From positions 1-32,464 of the forward strand of contig CACYDT010000124.1 of assembly GCA_902773295.1 (NCBI GenBank): DNA of 32,464 nt, in the 5' to 3' direction. Below the pieces are notes generated by a model that did not search any database, was not told where the DNA came from, and saw only the letters and a program-made list of their open reading frames with translations. Positions 31,039-32,464 of the stretch are shown one piece after another (the stretch's first letter is position 1; every line of letters begins with the position of its first letter). The stretch is from an uncultured Veillonellaceae bacterium (GTDB taxonomy: Bacteria > Bacillota > Negativicutes > Selenomonadales > Selenomonadaceae). The position numbers and the translations under genes are program-made.

Positions 31039-31263
31039 CTAACTGATTTTCTGTACGGAAATCTTTGCCGCATCTTCCCGCCGAAGAGCGAGATTATAAG
31101 AACGAATCCTGATAGCCATGGGATCCCCAAAAGGTGCCGAGCGAAGCACCTCAATTCTTGTCCCCGGAATCAGCCCCATAGTCATGAGGCGCTGCTTCAG
31201 GCCGGAATCGCCGATTGATTGGATTGTAAAAGCCTCGCCGGGAACACCATCTTCCAACGTCAT
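31039..31263 (-). CDS. feoA: FeoA, SH3-like accessory protein of FeoB
   Basis: 74 residues, ATG after GGGGGTG. It has the FeoA signature: IGDSGLKQRLMTMGLIPGTR, then IEVLRSAPFGDPMAIRIRSY and LALRREDAAKI, the SH3-like fold also found at the end of DtxR-type regulators. It is a small cytoplasmic partner needed for FeoB-driven Fe2+ uptake. It is the first gene of feoA-feoB-Cys-rich protein, with a leader of about 100 bases. Confidence 0.95.
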   Translation of the reverse strand: MTLEDGVPGEAFTIQSIGDSGLKQRLMTMGLIPGTRIEVLRSAPFGDPMAIRIRSYNLALRREDAAKISVQKIS

Positions 31264-31348
31264 GAAAACACCCCCAAATGCCTTAGGAACTGTTCATAAA
31301 TCACCACTGCAGGATGATTTCATAGTCCCTTGACTGATAAAACGAAAA

Positions 31349-31363
31349 TGATAACAATAATCT
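31349..31363. promoter_or_regulatory. Second Fur-type box in the feo leader
   Basis: TGATAACAATAATCT resembles the same 7-1-7 consensus and lies just downstream of the predicted feo transcript start, 27 bases from the first box. Tandem boxes are common at Fur targets. Confidence 0.55.
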
Positions 31364-31373
31364 TTCCACTAAT

Positions 31374-31403
31374 TATGATAACGCATATCATTTTCTTTGT
31401 CAA
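31374..31403 (-). promoter_or_regulatory. feo promoter overlapped by a Fur-type box
   Basis: On the minus strand, -35 TTGACA (31398-31403), a 17-base spacer and -10 TATCAT (31375-31380). The box TGATAACGCATATCA (31376-31390) fits the 7-1-7 Fur consensus TGATAATnATTATCA with only a few mismatches and covers the -10 and spacer, a classic repression geometry. Confidence 0.75.
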
Positions 31404-31430
31404 TAACTATTTGAGAATGGTTTTTAATAC

Positions 31431-31455
31431 AAAAAAGCCGACGGAAATCGTCGGC
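31431..31455 (-). terminator. Minus-strand terminator between feoA and the TtcA gene
   Basis: GCCGACG (31437-31443) and CGTCGGC (31449-31455) form a 7-bp stem with a GAAAT loop. On the minus strand the stem runs into six T (A run at 31431-31436). No minus-strand gene lies directly before it; it would stop antisense transcripts coming from the alpha/beta hydrolase gene across the TtcA-type gene. Confidence 0.6.
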
Positions 31456-31457
31456 GG

Positions 31458-31486
31458 TTTACATCGGTCTTTTTCTGTGACATAAT
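31458..31486 (+). promoter_or_regulatory. Promoter of the TtcA-family gene
   Basis: -35 TTTACA (31458-31463), 17-base spacer, -10 CATAAT (31481-31486), with a ribosome site (TGGGGGAAAG) before ATG 31520. Confidence 0.6.
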
Positions 31487-31519
31487 AGAGCCCAAAACAA
31501 CTTTGGGGGAAAGAACATC

Positions 31520-32305
31520 ATGAAAATCAATCTGCCACAACTTTATTTCAGCAAGCTCATGCGCGCCATTGTGGAGTTCGAGATGATCGAGAACGGCGAC
31601 CATATCCTCCTTGGCATTTCCGGAGGGAAGGACAGCATCTTCCTGGCCTATGCCATGGCCATCCTGCGGGAGCGGCTCAAGAAGGAGTTCCGCCTCTCCG
31701 CCCTCAACATCAATCCCATGTTCCGCCCAGAGTTCGATGTGAGTCCCATCGCCGGATTCTGCGCTTCCCTAGGCATCCCGTTCGCAACCCGGGAAGTGGA
31801 TATCGCCGGAGCCATCCGTGGACAGGCCGGGAAAAAAGCATGTTTCACCTGCTCCTACTTCCGTCGTGGCGCCATCAACCGCTATGCCAAGGAGCACGGC
31901 ATGAACAAGATTGCCTATGCCCACCATCATGACGATGCCGTGGAGACGTTTTTCATGAGCCTCCTCTATTCCGGCCAGCTCACCACATTTTCCCCTGTTA
32001 CCTACCTCGACCGCATGGATCTCACCGTCATACGTCCCCTAGTCTATTTCCGGGAGGATGAGCTCCGCGAGGCTCGGAAATACCACGGCTGCACTCCCAT
32101 CCCCTCCCCCTGCCCGCTGGACGGAAAGACCATGCGCCAAAAGACCAAGGAACTCATTGCGGAACTGGGCAGGGACAATCCCCTCATCTATGACCACCTG
32201 GCATCCGCCATGCGAAAGAGCTCTCTGGGAGAGCTCTGGCCTGCAGCCAAAAATCGCAACGAAATGAGGGAAACCTACTACCGCTACATGAATCATTGTG
32301 ATTAA
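31520..32305 (+). CDS. TtcA-family PP-loop tRNA thiolation protein
   Basis: 261 residues. The ATP-pyrophosphatase loop SGGKDS is at about 34-39 (ILLGISGGKDSIFLA). A CxxC follows in ACFTCSYFRRGAINRYA, then AHHHDDAVETFFMSLLY, and a third Cys in PIPSPCPLDGKTMRQ. This set (PP-loop, CxxC, late Cys, HHxDD) is that of TtcA, which uses a 4Fe-4S cluster to make 2-thiocytidine at position 32 of some tRNAs. It is somewhat shorter than E. coli TtcA, with no ferredoxin domain. Related TtcA-like proteins of other specificity exist, so the tRNA position is inferred. It has its own promoter and stands alone between the feo operon and an opposite hydrolase gene. Confidence 0.9.
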   Translation: MKINLPQLYFSKLMRAIVEFEMIENGDHILLGISGGKDSIFLAYAMAILRERLKKEFRLSALNINPMFRPEFDVSPIAGFCASLGIPFATREVDIAGAIRGQAGKKACFTCSYFRRGAINRYAKEHGMNKIAYAHHHDDAVETFFMSLLYSGQLTTFSPVTYLDRMDLTVIRPLVYFREDELREARKYHGCTPIPSPCPLDGKTMRQKTKELIAELGRDNPLIYDHLASAMRKSSLGELWPAAKNRNEMRETYYRYMNHCD

Positions 32306-32310
32306 GGCTC

Positions 32311-32464
32311 TCAATTCAGATGCCGTCTGACAAAATCACGGATCTCTTTGAAGGAATCCACACTGTCCTGCAATTCTGGCAGCAGCAGGGCAAAATCATG
32401 GGACATGGCGGGATATACTGTCAAGGTTATATCCACTCCTGCCTCAGCAGCCTTTCTGGCCAGG
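32311..32464 (-). CDS. Alpha/beta hydrolase, C-terminal fragment (runs off the window)
   Basis: The last 50 codons of a minus-strand gene, cut by the window edge. The residues read LARKAAEAGVDITLTVYP, then AMSHDFALLLPEL, DSFKEIRDFVRRHLN. The AGV-x-TLTVYP strand followed by a His in SHDF is the end of an alpha/beta-hydrolase-3 (esterase/lipase) domain, with that His as the catalytic one. Nucleophile and acid lie outside the window. Its stop is 5 bases from the stop of the TtcA-family gene, so the two converge without a visible terminator between them. Confidence 0.75.
   Translation of the reverse strand, partial: LARKAAEAGVDITLTVYPAMSHDFALLLPELQDSVDSFKEIRDFVRRHLN

Overview
This window looks like chromosome of a diderm Firmicute (Negativicutes, Selenomonas/Mitsuokella-like; an inference). 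Three things point there: two outer-membrane proteins that join an N-terminal SLH-like domain to a long coiled coil and a C-terminal beta-barrel (the OmpM-type plan of Negativicutes); anaerobic metabolism with a one-chain pyruvate:ferredoxin oxidoreductase and a flavodiiron protein; and Firmicute-style strong Shine-Dalgarno sites with GTG/TTG starts. I see no rRNA, tRNA, CRISPR array, transposase or phage gene.

Layout. 1-2.8 kb (+): a SIMPL-domain exported protein, an acyltransferase-3 membrane protein, and a SnoaL-like/LuxR-HTH regulator with an Asn/Gly-rich tail. 2.9-4.3 kb: a duplicated-repeat exported protein (-), a small acidic protein (+) and a small unknown protein (-). 4.4-6.4 kb (-): an OmpR-type response regulator and its histidine kinase. 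6.5-10.3 kb (-): nifJ (PFOR) with a strong promoter, a long leader and a 22-codon upstream ORF whose stop overlaps the nifJ start. 10.5-12.05 kb (+): an 86-residue unknown protein and a flavodiiron protein, each with its own promoter. 12.1-12.5 kb (-): a basic protein of unknown function.

12.6-28.4 kb (-) is the most interesting part: one gene train reading right to left from a TTGACA promoter at 28.4 kb. In transcription order it encodes an SLH/coiled-coil/barrel protein, a TviB/WbpO-type nucleotide-sugar dehydrogenase, a 20-residue mini-ORF, a NodB-like protein with lost metal ligands, a PilZ domain fused to a hyaluronan-synthase-like GT2 synthase, a membrane-anchored PgaB-like NodB protein, a GH18-like lipoprotein and a two-domain NodB deacetylase. 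A 160-bp structured repeat follows, then a second copy of the barrel protein and of the two-domain deacetylase. Several junctions are 4-base ATGA overlaps. I read this as a synthase-dependent exopolysaccharide system: the dehydrogenase makes a UDP-hexosaminuronic acid, the PilZ-GT2 polymerises and translocates, periplasmic NodB/GH18 proteins modify or trim the chain, and the SLH-barrel proteins could be the exit channel in place of AlgE/PgaA/BcsC.

28.5-32.5 kb: a 78-residue unknown protein (+); a Fur-type-controlled feoA-feoB operon (-) with a 54-residue Cys-rich FeoB-associated membrane protein; a TtcA-family tRNA thiolation enzyme (+); and the C-terminal end of an alpha/beta hydrolase (-) running off the edge.
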